Of a DNA stretch of 36,739 nucleotides, positions 7,633 to 16,185 are shown in pieces; positions within the stretch are counted from its first letter, which is position 1; each line of letters opens with the position of its first letter. The stretch covers positions 1 through 36,739 of the forward strand of contig NZ_FOIF01000015.1 in NCBI RefSeq assembly GCF_900111575.1, in the 5' to 3' direction. The translations under genes and the position numbers were made by a program. The DNA comes from Anaerobranca gottschalkii DSM 13577. Its GTDB lineage: Bacteria > Bacillota > Proteinivoracia > Proteinivoracales > Proteinivoracaceae. The notes beneath the pieces are model-generated. The model was not told the origin of the DNA, did no database searches, and worked only from the letters and a program-made list of their open reading frames with translations.

Positions 7633-7662
7633 AAAAGAGGTTGGCTCTAACCAACCTCTTTT
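7633..7662 (-). terminator. Terminator of the trehalose operon
   Basis: A 12-bp perfect stem (7633-7644/7651-7662, AAAAGAGGTTGG/CCAACCTCTTTT) begins at the treR stop codon and ends in TTTTG on the minus strand. Confidence 0.85.
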
Positions 7663-8375
7663 TATCGTTGCCTTCTGGCAAAATCTACAAATCTGAATTT
7701 ATCTGGTCTATGTCTAGATTCGGTGTATTGGAACAACCTGGCATCATCTAAATAAGTATGGCTCTTTACTACCACTACCATATCATAATTTTTTAAATCT
7801 AAAAGTCTTCTGTCTTCTTCTGTAGCCCTTTGAACAGTTATTTCCTTTTTAGCAAAACTGATCTGTAACCCTAAATTATTTTCTAAATAATCATATATAG
7901 AATCTTGGCAAATTTCTTTGGTCAAAGATGGGATAAAATCTTTGATAAAATAATCTTTATCTAAAATTATTTTTCGTCGATTGATTTCCCGGACCCGGAT
8001 CACTTCCCAAATTTCTCTGCCATCTTCTATTTTAAGTTGTTCTGCTAAATACTCATCGGCAGGAATAATCTCTATTTTTTCCACATGGGTTTTCCATTCT
8101 TTACCCATCCTCTTGGCTAGTTCTTTAAAACTAGTAATTCCTGAAACAGGAAAATCAATTCTGTTTATATCTAAAGTAAAAGAACCCTTGCCTTTAATTT
8201 TTTGGATATAACCATTACTCTCCAAAAGGTTTAAAGCCTTCCGGACAGTATCCCGGGATACTCCATATATATCCATCATTTCATTTTCCGAAGGGAGTTT
8301 ACTGTTTGCCCCCAATTTTCCCTTTTCAATTTTTCCCACAATATCGTTATAAATCATTAAATATTTACTATCCAT
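7662..8375 (-). CDS. treR: Trehalose operon repressor TreR (GntR family, UTRA effector domain)
   Basis: About 237 residues: an N-terminal GntR winged helix (LPSENEMMDIYGVSRDTVRKA and the wing IQKIKGKGSF) and a UTRA ligand domain ending in ESRHRPDKFRFVDFARR, which is nearly invariant in TreR. It should bind trehalose-6-phosphate and release the tre operators. It is last in a treP-treA-treR operon, the order known from Bacillus subtilis. The frame is open to a GTG at 8408 overlapping treA, but that GTG has no Shine-Dalgarno. ATG 8375 has GGTG 6 nt before it and matches the usual TreR N-terminus; ATG 8393 is also possible. Confidence 0.93.
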   Translation of the reverse strand: MDSKYLMIYNDIVGKIEKGKLGANSKLPSENEMMDIYGVSRDTVRKALNLLESNGYIQKIKGKGSFTLDINRIDFPVSGITSFKELAKRMGKEWKTHVEKIEIIPADEYLAEQLKIEDGREIWEVIRVREINRRKIILDKDYFIKDFIPSLTKEICQDSIYDYLENNLGLQISFAKKEITVQRATEEDRRLLDLKNYDMVVVVKSHTYLDDARLFQYTESRHRPDKFRFVDFARRQR

Positions 8376-8400
8376 TTCCATCACCGATGTCATTGTAACA

Positions 8401-10074
8401 TTATTCACCTTTTTTTACAAGATGAAAAACCACCGATTCATAAGGCCTTAACGAAAATCTATCTGGATTTTTAGGGGGATTATCATAGTTGCTAATCAGC
8501 ACCTTACTGTCATACCCTACAAATTCGTAACCTTGAGGTAGTTGAAATAGGGTTTCTTCTTTGTAGAAATTGTTTACTACTAACAATTTTTCCCCTTTCC
8601 AACTCCTCAAATAACTGAAAATTTTAGGATGTTCCTCTAAGATAGGAATAAAACTGCCATATGCAATAATATCCATTTCCTTTCTTAACCTAATGAGTTT
8701 TTGATAATAGTAAAAGATTGAGTCAGGATCCCTTAAAGCCTTGTCCACATTAATTTCTTTATAATTGGAATTTACTTCGATCCAAGGATTCCCTGTAGAA
8801 AAACCTCCATTTAAAGAATCATCCCACTGCATTGGGGTTCTTGAATTATCCCTGGATTTTCGCTGTAAAGTTTTAATAATATCTTTTTCATCTTTACCTT
8901 GTTCTTTTAATATCCCGTAATAATTTATCGATTCCACATCTCTATATTGATGAATTCTATCAAAATAAGGGTTTGTCATTCCGATTTCTTCACCTTGGTA
9001 AATGTAGGGTGTTCCCCTCAAAAGATGAATTGCAGTTGCCAACATCTTAGCTGATTCTTTCCAATATTCCTTGTCATCACCAAAGCGGGATACAATCCTG
9101 GGCTGATCGTGGTTGCACCAAAAAAGGGCACTCCAGCCATTCCCCCGTTCCATTTCCCGTTGCCAGTGATTTAGGATCCCTTTTAAAGCAAGGAAATCAA
9201 AGTCTTGATCTGACCATTTATCCCCATTTTTATAGTCTACTTTTAGGTGATGGAAATTAAAAACCATAGATAATTCTTTTTCTTCGGGATTTGAATATTT
9301 TATACAGTGTTCTACCGTTGTTGAAGACATCTCCCCAACAGTTACTATATCATCCCTTTTCCCAAAGGTATTTGCATTTAATTCTTTAAGATACTGATGG
9401 ATTTTAGGTCCATCGGTGTAAAACCTTCGACCATCCCCTAGATGGTCATCTTCCATTTTTTCTGGTTTTGAGATCAAGTTTATTACATCAAACCTAAACC
9501 CTTTAACCCCTTTATCTATCCAAAAATTTACTATATCATAAATTTCCTTTCTCACTTCTATGTTTTCCCAATTCAAATCTGCTTGGGAAACATCAAAGAG
9601 GTGTAGATAATATTGGTTATATTGAGGTACATACTCCCATGCTGAACCTCCAAACTTAGATAACCAGTTAGTCGGTTCCTTACCATCTTTAGGATCTCTA
9701 AAAATATAATATTCCTTATACCTCTTATCACCTTGTAAAGCCCTTTGGAACCACTGGTGTTCTGTAGATGTATGGTTAAAAACCATGTCCAACATTATCC
9801 CAATACCCCGCTTATCTCCTTCTTGGATCAGTTCTTCCAAATCCTCCATAGTACCAAATTTCGGATCCACAGAGCGATAGTCAGCAACATCATATCCATT
9901 ATCTTTCTGGGGCGAAATATAAAAGGGAGTTAACCAAATATAATCTACACCTAAAAATTTGAGATAGTCTAATTTTTGAGTTACACCTTTTAAGTCACCT
10001 AAACCATCACCATTTGTATCTTTAAAGGATTTAGGATAAATTTGATAGATAACACTTTTCTTAAAGTCTGTCAT
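8401..10074 (-). CDS. treA: Trehalose-6-phosphate hydrolase (GH13)
   Basis: The 557-aa enzyme is a cytoplasmic alpha-glucosidase of the GH13 oligo-1,6-glucosidase group. It splits trehalose-6-phosphate, delivered by the adjacent PTS permease, into glucose and glucose-6-phosphate. Visible GH13 regions are DMVFNHTS near residue 97, GFRFDVINL near 197 (catalytic nucleophile Asp), VGEMSS near 248 (acid/base Glu) and NHDQPR near 320 (transition-state Asp). The length is standard for TreA/TreC. The neighbouring TreR and trehalose-type PTS support trehalose-6-phosphate over isomaltose as substrate. Confidence 0.94.
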   Translation of the reverse strand: MTDFKKSVIYQIYPKSFKDTNGDGLGDLKGVTQKLDYLKFLGVDYIWLTPFYISPQKDNGYDVADYRSVDPKFGTMEDLEELIQEGDKRGIGIMLDMVFNHTSTEHQWFQRALQGDKRYKEYYIFRDPKDGKEPTNWLSKFGGSAWEYVPQYNQYYLHLFDVSQADLNWENIEVRKEIYDIVNFWIDKGVKGFRFDVINLISKPEKMEDDHLGDGRRFYTDGPKIHQYLKELNANTFGKRDDIVTVGEMSSTTVEHCIKYSNPEEKELSMVFNFHHLKVDYKNGDKWSDQDFDFLALKGILNHWQREMERGNGWSALFWCNHDQPRIVSRFGDDKEYWKESAKMLATAIHLLRGTPYIYQGEEIGMTNPYFDRIHQYRDVESINYYGILKEQGKDEKDIIKTLQRKSRDNSRTPMQWDDSLNGGFSTGNPWIEVNSNYKEINVDKALRDPDSIFYYYQKLIRLRKEMDIIAYGSFIPILEEHPKIFSYLRSWKGEKLLVVNNFYKEETLFQLPQGYEFVGYDSKVLISNYDNPPKNPDRFSLRPYESVVFHLVKKGE

Positions 10075-10168
10075 TAAAATCTACTCCTTCTTATAATCTT
10101 ATACCCCTTACTTCTACCTTTTTTACTTGGACTAATTAGTTGGTTTGTTGTACTTAAATGGTGATGTT

Positions 10169-10195
10169 TTTAAAGGGGGAAAATCCCCCTTTAAA
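10169..10195. other. Stable hairpin between treP and treA
   Basis: An 11-bp perfect stem (10169-10179/10185-10195, TTTAAAGGGGG/CCCCCTTTAAA) with a 5-nt loop lies in the 133-nt gap between the PTS gene and treA. No T-run follows on either strand, so it is probably an mRNA-stabilising or processing element, or a leaky attenuator, that sets unequal levels of permease and hydrolase. Confidence 0.55.
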
Positions 10196-10207
10196 TCAAC
10201 TAATAAT

Positions 10208-11650
10208 TTATGAAGCTATGCTTTTTGTATTTTTTACAAACAAGTTGTTTTTTGAGAAAACTACTGTTAATGTAAAGGGTACAACTATTGCTATCAACAT
10301 TGCAACGGCAAATCGTAACATGAATTGAGGTTGGATTGATAAAATTCCTGGTAATCCTCCAACACCTATAGAATTAGCCATAACCCCAGTAGCTACTGAA
10401 AATACCCCTGCTAAGGCAGAACCAATCATAGCTGCAAAGAATGGATAAACATATTTTAAGTTAATACCAAACATTGCCGGTTCTGTAACACCTAAATAAC
10501 AAGAAATTGTAGCAGGAATTGAAACTTGTTTTTCCTCTTCTTTTTCTGGTTTATTGCGGTTTATAAAGATTATAGCTAAAACAGCAGAACCTTGAGCTAT
10601 GTTAGATAGAGCTATCATTGGCCATAGATTAGTACCACCAAATTCACTCATCAACTGTAAATCAATGGCATTGGTCATATGATGTAATCCGGTAATTACT
10701 AATGGGGCATAGAAGAAACCAAATACTGCAGCAAATAGCCAGCCAACGGCAGAAGTTAAACCTGAATAAACTACGTTAGAAATTACAGAACCTATTCTCC
10801 AACCGATGGGTCCTACTACCACATGGGCAATTAGAACAGTTGGAACTAAAGCAAAGAAAGGAACTACTATCATTGAAATATATTCTGGAGTAATTTTGCG
10901 GATTTTAATTTCTAAATAACTTAAGATAAATCCAGCTAACATAGCAGGAATTACTTGAGCTTGATAACCTATCATTTTAATTTGAGTAAAGCCAAAATCC
11001 CAAACAGGAGGTTCAGCACCACCGGCTACTGCATAGGCATTTAAAAGTTGTGGGGATACTAATGTAATACCTAAGACAATACCCAAAATTTGTGTTGTCC
11101 CCATTTTTTTAGCAATAGACCAAGTAATACCTACCGGTAAGAAGAAGAATATTGCTTCACCAATCAACCAGAGGAAATGGTGAACTCCAGCCCAAAACTG
11201 GGAAACTTCTGTTAATGTTTTACTACCATCTTCAAAAAAGGCAATATCACCGATAACATTTCTAAAACCTAAAATCAAACCACCGACAACTATAGCTGGT
11301 ATAATAGGTGCAAATATCTCCGCTAAGTGAGAAATTAACCTTTGTAGAAAATTCATATTTTGTCTTCCAGCTTTTTTCGCTTCTTCTTTACTACTTTCTT
11401 TAAGACCTGTTTCTTTAATTAGCTCATTGTAAAAAACTGAAACTTCGTTTCCAATTATAACTTGGAACTGTCCTGCTTGGGTAAAGGTACCCCTAACAGA
11501 TTTAATCTTTTCGATCTTCCCTACATCGGCTTTTTTCGGATCAGCTAAAACAAAACGTAAACGGGTGGCACAGTGGGATACTGTTACAATATTTTCCTTA
11601 CCACCAACACCTTCTAACAATTCTCTGATGTCATTAGAGAATTTTCCCAT
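10208..11650 (-). CDS. treP: PTS system trehalose-specific EIIBC component
   Basis: The 480-aa permease of the glucose-sucrose PTS superfamily phosphorylates trehalose during uptake. The N-terminal EIIB domain (1-90) has the phosphorylated cysteine C27 in VSHCATRLRF. An Ala/Lys-rich linker near 95-105 leads to an EIIC domain of about ten membrane spans. There is no EIIA domain, as in B. subtilis TreP, so phosphate must come from an EIIA-Glc-type protein encoded elsewhere. The frame is open 28 codons further upstream across the promoter and operators, but ATG 11650, 9 nt after GGGAGG, begins the canonical MGKFSNDIRELL. It is first in treP-treA-treR. Confidence 0.94.
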   Translation of the reverse strand: MGKFSNDIRELLEGVGGKENIVTVSHCATRLRFVLADPKKADVGKIEKIKSVRGTFTQAGQFQVIIGNEVSVFYNELIKETGLKESSKEEAKKAGRQNMNFLQRLISHLAEIFAPIIPAIVVGGLILGFRNVIGDIAFFEDGSKTLTEVSQFWAGVHHFLWLIGEAIFFFLPVGITWSIAKKMGTTQILGIVLGITLVSPQLLNAYAVAGGAEPPVWDFGFTQIKMIGYQAQVIPAMLAGFILSYLEIKIRKITPEYISMIVVPFFALVPTVLIAHVVVGPIGWRIGSVISNVVYSGLTSAVGWLFAAVFGFFYAPLVITGLHHMTNAIDLQLMSEFGGTNLWPMIALSNIAQGSAVLAIIFINRNKPEKEEEKQVSIPATISCYLGVTEPAMFGINLKYVYPFFAAMIGSALAGVFSVATGVMANSIGVGGLPGILSIQPQFMLRFAVAMLIAIVVPFTLTVVFSKNNLFVKNTKSIAS

Positions 11651-11686
11651 AAAGATAGACCTCCCTTTTTTTAATAAAACACAGAA

Positions 11687-11700
11687 CTTGTACGTACAAG
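11687..11700. promoter_or_regulatory. TreR operator 1
   Basis: A 14-bp perfect palindrome, CTTGTACGTACAAG, lies at about +8 to +21 from the predicted tre transcription start. It has the same core as operator 2 and the TTGTA-N2-TACAA form expected for TreR. Its centre is 35 bp from that of operator 2. Confidence 0.75.
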
Positions 11701-11714
11701 ATACCTTTAATGTC

Positions 11715-11744
11715 ATTATAACCTGTACGTACATGTTTTGTCAA
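11715..11744 (-). promoter_or_regulatory. Sigma-A promoter of treP-treA-treR
   Basis: On the minus strand: TTGACA (11744-11739), an 18-bp spacer and TATAAT (11720-11715), both consensus. The spacer is filled by operator 2, so repressor binding would block RNA polymerase directly. Confidence 0.85.
11722..11735. promoter_or_regulatory. TreR operator 2 (in the promoter spacer)
   Basis: It has a TGTACGTACA core (11724-11733), a perfect 10-bp palindrome identical to the centre of operator 1, placed between the -35 and -10 boxes. Two copies in 50 bp at the tre promoter and a linked treR make it a TreR site by inference. Confidence 0.75.
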
Positions 11745-11842
11745 GGGAGTTTTTATTAATTTATAAAATAATTTTATTTTTTCTTACATTTCTGTTTTGA
11801 TTCAACCCTCTATAATAAAGGAAAATCCTTTTATTTGTTTTA

Positions 11843-11871
11843 TTGCACTTTCAATAAATCTATAATATAAT
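11843..11871 (+). promoter_or_regulatory. Sigma-A promoter of ychF
   Basis: TTGCAC (11843-11848), a 17-bp spacer and TATAAT (11866-11871), about 53 nt before the ychF start codon. Confidence 0.65.
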
Positions 11872-11924
11872 TAAATATTGTTTAAAGATTGTTTCCACTT
11901 TAACTATAGAAAGGAAAGGTTATA

Positions 11925-13022
11925 ATGAAGCTGGGAATTGTAGGATTGCCAAATGTAGGGAAAAGTACCCTTTTTAATGCCATAACCCAAGCAGGTGCAG
12001 AGTCAGCTAACTATCCCTTTTGTACCATTGAGCCAAATGTAGGGGTAGTTCCTGTTCCTGACGAAAGATTAGAAGTTCTAGCAAAAATCTATGATTCTAA
12101 AAAAATAGTCCCTGCTACTATAGAATTTTATGATATTGCAGGCCTTGTAAGGGGAGCTAGTAAAGGGGAAGGTCTAGGAAATAAATTTTTATCCCATATC
12201 AGGGAAGTTGAAGCTATCGTCCATGTAGTACGATGTTTCGAAAATACCAATGTCGTCCATGTAGATGGCAGTGTTGACCCTTTAAGGGATATCGAAACAA
12301 TAAATTTAGAACTAATATTTTCTGATTTAGAAATCCTGGAAAAACGTTTAGCAAAGGTTCAAAAATTGCTTAAAGGGGACAAATCCTACGGAGAAGAAAT
12401 AAACTTAATACAGCGGATAATGGAAGTTCTACAGAGCGGAAAATCTGCTAGAGTTTTAGATCTATCTAAGGAAGAAAAAGAATTGATAAAAACCTTTAAT
12501 TTGTTAAGTACCAAACCAGTTATTTATGTCGCCAATGTTTCTGAAGACGATCTCCTAGATGAAGGTGCAAATAATCCCCATGTTCAAAAGGTAAGGGAAT
12601 TTGCTAAGACTGAAGAAGCTGAGGTAGTAGTAATTAGTGCCCAAATAGAAGAAGAAATTTCATCACTACCCCCTGAAGAAAAAAGTGAATTCTTAAAGGA
12701 ATTAGGAATTGAAAAATCCGGCCTTGATAAACTTATTCAAGCTAGCTATAAATTGTTAGGACTTATGAGCTTCTTAACAGCTGGTCCTATGGAAACTAGA
12801 GCTTGGACTATCAAAATTGGAACACCTGCTCCCCAAGCTGCCGGTAAAATTCACTCTGATATAGAGAGGGGCTTTATCAAAGCAGAGGTAATCTCCTTTG
12901 AGGATTTAATGGCCCATGGAGGTAATATGGCCACTGCTAGAGAAAAAGGGTTAGTCCGCATAGAAGGAAAAGAATATATTATGAAAGATGGAGATGTCGT
13001 ACATTTCCGCTTCAATGTATAA
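11925..13022 (+). CDS. ychF: Redox-regulated ATPase/GTPase YchF (OLA1 family)
   Basis: The 365-aa Obg-type P-loop protein has GLPNVGKST (residues 7-15) as Walker A, the switch region FYDIAGLVRGASKGEGLGN near 67-85, and a degenerate G4 motif (VANVSEDD) in place of NKxD. That change explains why YchF/OLA1 prefers ATP. A coiled-coil insertion lies near 135-200, and the C-terminal TGS domain (about 280-365) ends with KEYIMKDGDVVHFRFNV. It binds ribosomes and affects stress responses and translation initiation in other bacteria. It is monocistronic, with a clear promoter and terminator. Confidence 0.96.
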   Translation: MKLGIVGLPNVGKSTLFNAITQAGAESANYPFCTIEPNVGVVPVPDERLEVLAKIYDSKKIVPATIEFYDIAGLVRGASKGEGLGNKFLSHIREVEAIVHVVRCFENTNVVHVDGSVDPLRDIETINLELIFSDLEILEKRLAKVQKLLKGDKSYGEEINLIQRIMEVLQSGKSARVLDLSKEEKELIKTFNLLSTKPVIYVANVSEDDLLDEGANNPHVQKVREFAKTEEAEVVVISAQIEEEISSLPPEEKSEFLKELGIEKSGLDKLIQASYKLLGLMSFLTAGPMETRAWTIKIGTPAPQAAGKIHSDIERGFIKAEVISFEDLMAHGGNMATAREKGLVRIEGKEYIMKDGDVVHFRFNV

Positions 13023-13026
13023 AGAT

Positions 13027-13048
13027 AACCGCCTAAAAAAGGGCGGTT
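13027..13048 (+). terminator. Terminator of ychF (also works for the convergent gene)
   Basis: A 7-bp stem AACCGCC/GGCGGTT (13027-13033/13042-13048) is followed by TTATTTTAT. On the minus strand it follows the stop of the DUF1624 gene at 13049. Confidence 0.8.
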
Positions 13049-13726
13049 TTATTTTATAAAAAACTTAACGATATAGATACCTGCTAAAAGTACAGGCTGA
13101 TGAATTAAATATATCCATAATGATTTTTGGCTAATTAAAGATATTAATGAATTATGGAGGGAAAAAGGAAAGATACTTTTTTTTCGATAATAGTATATTT
13201 TATATGCTAGTATTCCTAAAATAAAATAAGCTAAATAGGGAATTAGGGGGTAATAATCCATTGAGCTATAACCTCTATACATCACTCCTAATGGTAATAA
13301 TAAACCATTTTCCCATAAAACACCCTTTATCGGGTTATAGGCAATAACCCCAGCTAACACTACTAAGAGAAAATTATTTATCTTCAACAGAAAAGGAGAA
13401 ATTAACATACTAATCCCTAAGAAGTGGAGGATCCCAAACCTCACATAATTTTGGGGAAATAAAATATAAGTAACTATAGTAATAACCATACCCCAAAGGA
13501 ATACCTTAACTCCCCTTTTATAATTTTCTTTACTTAGACCACTACTTATACCCGATACAAACATAAACAAAAGTGCGGCAGTTTTACCTACCTCTTTCCA
13601 AGGTGAAAGGTTATAATCAATATCTATATTGGCAAACTCTTTTAAATCATAGACAAAATGAAAGATCACCATTAAAGTTATAGCTAAAAATCTCAAAAAA
13701 TCAATTTCCCAAATTCTTTTTCCCAT
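13049..13726 (-). CDS. DUF1624/HGSNAT-like membrane acyltransferase family protein
   Basis: The 225-aa membrane protein has about seven spans. It begins with the family pattern RIWEIDFLRFLAITLMVIFH, and continues with FMFVSGISSGLSKENYKRG near 54-72, RFGILHFLGISML near 96 and LWIYLIHQPVLL near 203. DUF1624 is related to heparan-alpha-glucosaminide N-acetyltransferase and other acyltransferase-3-like proteins, so it may move an acyl group across or at the membrane; the substrate is unknown. The start ATG follows AAAGGTGG. It is a lone gene between two terminators, so the context offers no further clue. Confidence 0.82.
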   Translation of the reverse strand: MGKRIWEIDFLRFLAITLMVIFHFVYDLKEFANIDIDYNLSPWKEVGKTAALLFMFVSGISSGLSKENYKRGVKVFLWGMVITIVTYILFPQNYVRFGILHFLGISMLISPFLLKINNFLLVVLAGVIAYNPIKGVLWENGLLLPLGVMYRGYSSMDYYPLIPYLAYFILGILAYKIYYYRKKSIFPFSLHNSLISLISQKSLWIYLIHQPVLLAGIYIVKFFIK

Positions 13727-13750
13727 AAAAATTCCACCTTTTTTTCAAAT

Positions 13751-13778
13751 ACCCCTAATCCAATAATGAATTAGGGGT
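13751..13778 (-). terminator. Terminator of the TetR-ABC operon
   Basis: A 9-bp stem ACCCCTAAT/ATTAGGGGT (13751-13759/13770-13778) lies just after the permease stop at 13784. The minus-strand downstream sequence is T-containing (ATTTGAAAAAAAGG), so termination may be imperfect. Confidence 0.65.
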
Positions 13779-13783
13779 TTATT

Positions 13784-14584
13784 TTATACAGCTAAATTCC
13801 TTTTATTAAAGAGCCAAATAGCTGCCAAGTAAAAAGCTACCGCAATAATTAACAAAATACTTATAGCAATAATAGTAAAGGAACTACCTTCTACAATTTC
13901 TTGGGGATTTAATAATGTAAATATGGTGAAGTACTTTAAAAATTCAGTTTTTTCTCCAACATTAGCTAACATATTGATGACAAAGAAGGCTATAGGTATC
14001 CCTGCTCCAAAACTTAGTGATTGTTTTGTATCACTGGCTATAGCTGAGAAAAAGAAGACGATTCCACTTAAAGCATAAAAAGTAAACATAGTAACTATAT
14101 TCAATAAAATAAAAGAAAATATTTCTAAATGTCCTGGCAAAAAAATTTCACTGATAATAATTCCATATACTGTGACGATGAAAAAGATTAAAGTAATACT
14201 TGCCAGAAAATAGAAAGCTTGAGTTATTATAATTTTTAAACGGGAGTTAGGTGTTGATAAAAGATAGGCCATTGAACCACTATCTATATGTTTTGCAATT
14301 AACCTGTTCCCTACAACTATTATATAAATCATTGGAAATAAAATAGCTATAAAATTGTAATAAGAATTAGCCATATAAGTGGTATAAGTATCGCCAAAGT
14401 TATCAAAACCCATGGCTGCAATAAGTTCTTTAGGCATTGCTTCTAACATAGCAATTAATCCTTCTAAACTTTCAGGGTCAAACATCGATGATAAAACAGT
14501 AAAATACATAAACATCACAAGTAAAATAATTAAACCTACTACCCAATTGGCCTTAAGGTTTGCTTTTAGTAATGGAAAAACCAC
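13784..14584 (-). CDS. ABC-2 type transporter permease
   Basis: The 266-aa permease has six predicted membrane spans: one at the N-terminus after KANLKANW, then a large loop (FDPESLEGLIAMLEAMPKEL) and five further spans. It resembles permeases that partner CcmA/NatA-type ATPases for drug or lipid export. The frame is open 27 codons further into the ATPase gene. I choose GTG 14584, two bases after the ATPase stop, because AGGGGG lies 8 nt before it. This is tight coupling with the ATPase. The substrate is unknown; a TetR regulator in front suggests efflux of a toxic compound. Confidence 0.85.
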   Translation of the reverse strand: MVFPLLKANLKANWVVGLIILLVMFMYFTVLSSMFDPESLEGLIAMLEAMPKELIAAMGFDNFGDTYTTYMANSYYNFIAILFPMIYIIVVGNRLIAKHIDSGSMAYLLSTPNSRLKIIITQAFYFLASITLIFFIVTVYGIIISEIFLPGHLEIFSFILLNIVTMFTFYALSGIVFFFSAIASDTKQSLSFGAGIPIAFFVINMLANVGEKTEFLKYFTIFTLLNPQEIVEGSSFTIIAISILLIIAVAFYLAAIWLFNKRNLAV

Positions 14585-14586
14585 AA

Positions 14587-15471
14587 TTATTCCCCCTTCC
14601 CATAATATTTCATAAATACCTGTTCTAAACTTTGATGTAACACATCTAAACCTACTACTTGGCATTTTCCTAACGTTTCAATAAATTGTTTATAGTTAGA
14701 TGTAACAACAATTTCACATTCCAAACCATTGATTTTGCTAATTTCTAAACCACTTTCCTGCAAAGTAAGTATATCTGAATCTCCCGCTACTGTGACAATA
14801 AAGATTTTTCTGAGGGATTGTTTAATTGAGCTTACTTCTTCAATAGCTACTATCCGCCCTTCTCTAATAACCCCAACCCTATCTGATGTCCTTTCTATTT
14901 CTTCAAAAATATGGGAAGACATCAGTATTGTTTTTCCCCGTTTTTTTTCTTCATTGATTAAGTCTATAAAATTCTTTTGCATTAAAGGATCTAAACCACT
15001 GGTCGGTTCATCTAAGATATAGACTTTGGGGTCATGCATAAAAGCAGCAATAATGGCCAGTTTTTGTTTCATCCCTTTAGACATTTTCCGTATTTTACCT
15101 TTAGGGTCTAACTCAAACCTGTCGATCAAATTTTTCTTTAACTTTTCATCTTTAATTCCCCTCATGTCAGCCATAAAATTTAAAAATTCTGTACCGGTCA
15201 TGTTGTCAAAAAAAGCGATTTCTCCAGGAAGATAACCTACGATCCTTTGAATTTCTTCACTTTCCTTTCTACAATCTAAACCTGCAATTGTACAACTCCC
15301 TTTGTCAGCATTGGTAAAACCCATCAACTGACGGATAGTAGTGGTTTTTCCCGCCCCGTTAGGACCGAGGTAGCCAAAGACTTCCCCTTCATTAACTGTA
15401 AAGTTTAAATCAAAAACCCCTTTGCCACTCCGGTAAGTCTTTGTAAGATTCTCCACTTTAATTACAGCCAT
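14587..15471 (-). CDS. ABC transporter ATP-binding protein
   Basis: The 294-aa ATPase of the drug-export (CcmA-like) type has Walker A GPNGAGKTTT near 38-47, Q-loop LPGEIAFFDN near 85, signature KMSKGMKQKLAI near 133, Walker B VYILDEPTSGLDPL near 151, and the H-loop in MSSHIFEEIERT near 187. The C-terminal 85 residues form the usual regulatory extension. ATG 15471 lies 7 nt after GGAGGG; a slightly upstream ATG (15486) lacks a good Shine-Dalgarno. It forms an operon with TetR upstream and the permease downstream. Confidence 0.94.
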   Translation of the reverse strand: MAVIKVENLTKTYRSGKGVFDLNFTVNEGEVFGYLGPNGAGKTTTIRQLMGFTNADKGSCTIAGLDCRKESEEIQRIVGYLPGEIAFFDNMTGTEFLNFMADMRGIKDEKLKKNLIDRFELDPKGKIRKMSKGMKQKLAIIAAFMHDPKVYILDEPTSGLDPLMQKNFIDLINEEKKRGKTILMSSHIFEEIERTSDRVGVIREGRIVAIEEVSSIKQSLRKIFIVTVAGDSDILTLQESGLEISKINGLECEIVVTSNYKQFIETLGKCQVVGLDVLHQSLEQVFMKYYGKGE

Positions 15472-15493
15472 TTTCCATCCCTCCATTAACTTA

Positions 15494-16114
15494 CTATTTA
15501 TATAAGGCTTTTTTTAGAATAGCCAAATAATCCTCAAACTGGTCTAAAAAAATTTGATGATTAATATCTTGAACTTTTTGGGCTTTAACATATTCTCTCA
15601 TAAATTTATTTGAAATCCCCTCAATAGTCCAAATTATGATCTCTATTCCCTGTTGTGGGTTTATATCATCTTTAAATTTTGTTAAATCAAGGCCTGAAAA
15701 CATTTTTTCATAAGCTTTTTGGCTAAATTGTGCTAATTTCTTTTTAGTTTCCCTTTTAATATCTTCTTCATCTTTTTCACTTATAGTTATAAGGAAGTTA
15801 AAAAGGTCAGGGTTTTTCTTTAAAAGTTCCATTTTCATTAAAGTGTTTTCCCTTAACCTGACAAAAACATCAGCATCTAAGTTAATCTTTTCCAATAATT
15901 CCTCACTAATTTTGATAGCATAGTCTAATAGAAACTCAAAAAACTTCTTCTTTGTCCCAAAATAGTGAAACAATAGTCCTTTTGAAATCCCTGCCTCTTG
16001 TACTATATTATCAGTTCGAGCATTTTTATACCCATTAAGACCAAATTCTTTAAGCCCAGCATTGATTATTCTAGTTCTTTTTTCTTCATCTAAGCTGTGA
16101 AATTTTTCTAACAT
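15494..16114 (-). CDS. TetR/AcrR family transcriptional regulator
   Basis: The 206-aa regulator has an N-terminal TetR helix-turn-helix (RTRIINAGLKEFG, then ARTDNIVQEAGISKGLLFHYF) and an all-helical ligand domain. ATG 16114 follows GGAGGT by 6 nt. It is first in an operon with the ABC ATPase and permease. The promoter holds two copies of ATTGAC-N7-GTCAAT, the obvious operators, so the operon should be self-repressed and induced by the exported compound. Confidence 0.92.
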   Translation of the reverse strand: MLEKFHSLDEEKRTRIINAGLKEFGLNGYKNARTDNIVQEAGISKGLLFHYFGTKKKFFEFLLDYAIKISEELLEKINLDADVFVRLRENTLMKMELLKKNPDLFNFLITISEKDEEDIKRETKKKLAQFSQKAYEKMFSGLDLTKFKDDINPQQGIEIIIWTIEGISNKFMREYVKAQKVQDINHQIFLDQFEDYLAILKKALYK

Positions 16115-16126
16115 TTCGCTACCTCC

Positions 16127-16145
16127 ATTGACTATATTGGTCAAT
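16127..16145. promoter_or_regulatory. TetR operator, proximal copy
   Basis: A 19-bp inverted repeat ATTGAC-N7-GTCAAT lies between the -10 box and the Shine-Dalgarno of the tetR-like gene. Its centre is 41 bp (about four helical turns) from the distal copy, so both lie on one DNA face. Confidence 0.8.
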
Positions 16146-16156
16146 ACTTTAGTATA

Positions 16157-16185
16157 ATTATACCCTTATTGACCCTGTTAGTCAA
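16157..16185 (-). promoter_or_regulatory. Sigma-A promoter of the TetR-ABC operon
   Basis: On the minus strand: TTGACT (16185-16180), 17 bp, TATAAT (16162-16157). The -35 box is part of the distal operator half-site. Confidence 0.8.
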
